Shown: positions 5,952-6,119 of the stretch, piece by piece
Layout of the letters: each line of letters opens with the position of its first letter
Numbering within the stretch: position 1 is the stretch's first letter
Origin: Candidatus Cloacimonadota bacterium
Lineage (GTDB): Bacteria; Cloacimonadota; Cloacimonadia; Cloacimonadales; JAJBBL01
NCBI GenBank assembly: GCA_020532365.1
Contig: JAJBBL010000009.1
Span: forward strand, 1 to 6,119
Length of the DNA: 6,119 bases
Reading direction: 5' to 3'
Made by a program: the position numbers and the translations under genes
The notes under the pieces: generated by a model
The model's database searches: none
Told to the model about the DNA's origin: nothing
Seen by the model: the letters and a program-made list of their open reading frames with translations, nothing else

Positions 5952-6119
5952 TCAACTCTTCTCCTTCACTAAAGATGTTTATCAAACGCATCCCTACATA
6001 ACTATATGACATTAAACCAATTACTATAATCAGGAATCCTGTCAAGATGTGAGAAAATAACATTATCGAACTGACACTGTCAACCTCCATCCCAAAACCG
6101 ACCCCAAATATCAATACCA
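5944..6119 (-). CDS. C-terminal end of an unidentified membrane protein (partial)
   Basis: The minus strand is open from the window edge to a TAA at 5946-5944 and encodes 57 residues. They contain a hydrophobic segment, roughly SSIMLFSHILTGFLIIVIGL, that would form a transmembrane helix, then a short polar tail ending in EGEELNE. The stop overlaps the moxR start by eight bases (ATGAATAA), which is strong support for a real gene in the same operon. Possible internal starts (methionines at fragment residues 10 and 19) mean it could also be a small complete membrane protein. In MoxR operons an upstream membrane protein is common, but this tail is too short to assign to a family. Confidence 0.6.
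   Translation of the reverse strand, partial: VLIFGVGFGMEVDSVSSIMLFSHILTGFLIIVIGLMSYSYVGMRLINIFSEGEELNE

Noticed and set aside
1..6119. CRISPR arrays, tRNA or rRNA genes, insertion sequences
   Set aside because: I saw no regularly spaced repeats, no tRNA-like cloverleaf or rRNA sequence, and no transposase frame or terminal repeats bounding a gene anywhere in the window.

Overview
The window comes from a moderately AT-rich bacterial chromosome. It carries six recognisable genes, the end of a seventh, and two intergenic stretches with clear hairpin structure. A NuoE/NuoF diaphorase pair, strong Shine-Dalgarno sites, overlapping start and stop codons, an ECF-type sigma factor with a membrane partner, and an HD-GYP protein suggest an anaerobic or fermentative bacterium. 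I cannot place it in a phylum from the sequence alone.

Left third (about 1-2130, plus strand): nuoE and nuoF overlap by 4 bases (ATGA). NuoE carries a [2Fe-2S] cluster; NuoF binds FMN, NAD(H) and a [4Fe-4S] cluster. Together they form an NAD(H)-oxidising or NAD+-reducing module that normally feeds a larger complex: complex I, an electron-bifurcating hydrogenase, or a formate dehydrogenase. No catalytic partner lies downstream, so it must be upstream of the window or elsewhere. NuoF has an extra N-terminal thioredoxin-like domain in which all four expected cluster cysteines have been replaced. It lacks the C-terminal two-cluster ferredoxin domain of HydB/HndC-type subunits.

Middle (2130-3667): an intergenic region holds a perfect extended -10 promoter and a 12-bp hairpin that would sit at the very 5' end of the transcript. 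It leads to a sigma-70/ECF-like sigma factor gene. This overlaps by 23 bases a gene for a single-pass membrane protein, which I infer to be its anti-sigma factor. That protein has no canonical zinc-binding anti-sigma motif. The convergent intergenic region that follows contains a 17-bp hairpin nested inside a shorter outer inverted repeat, without an evident U-tract.

Right half (3668-6119, minus strand): transcription runs right to left. The order is the end of an unidentified membrane protein (8-base overlap), then a MoxR-family AAA+ ATPase, then a GAF/HD-GYP protein likely to hydrolyse cyclic dinucleotides. The DUF58/VWA genes that usually follow moxR are replaced here by the HD-GYP gene, which may also have its own promoter.
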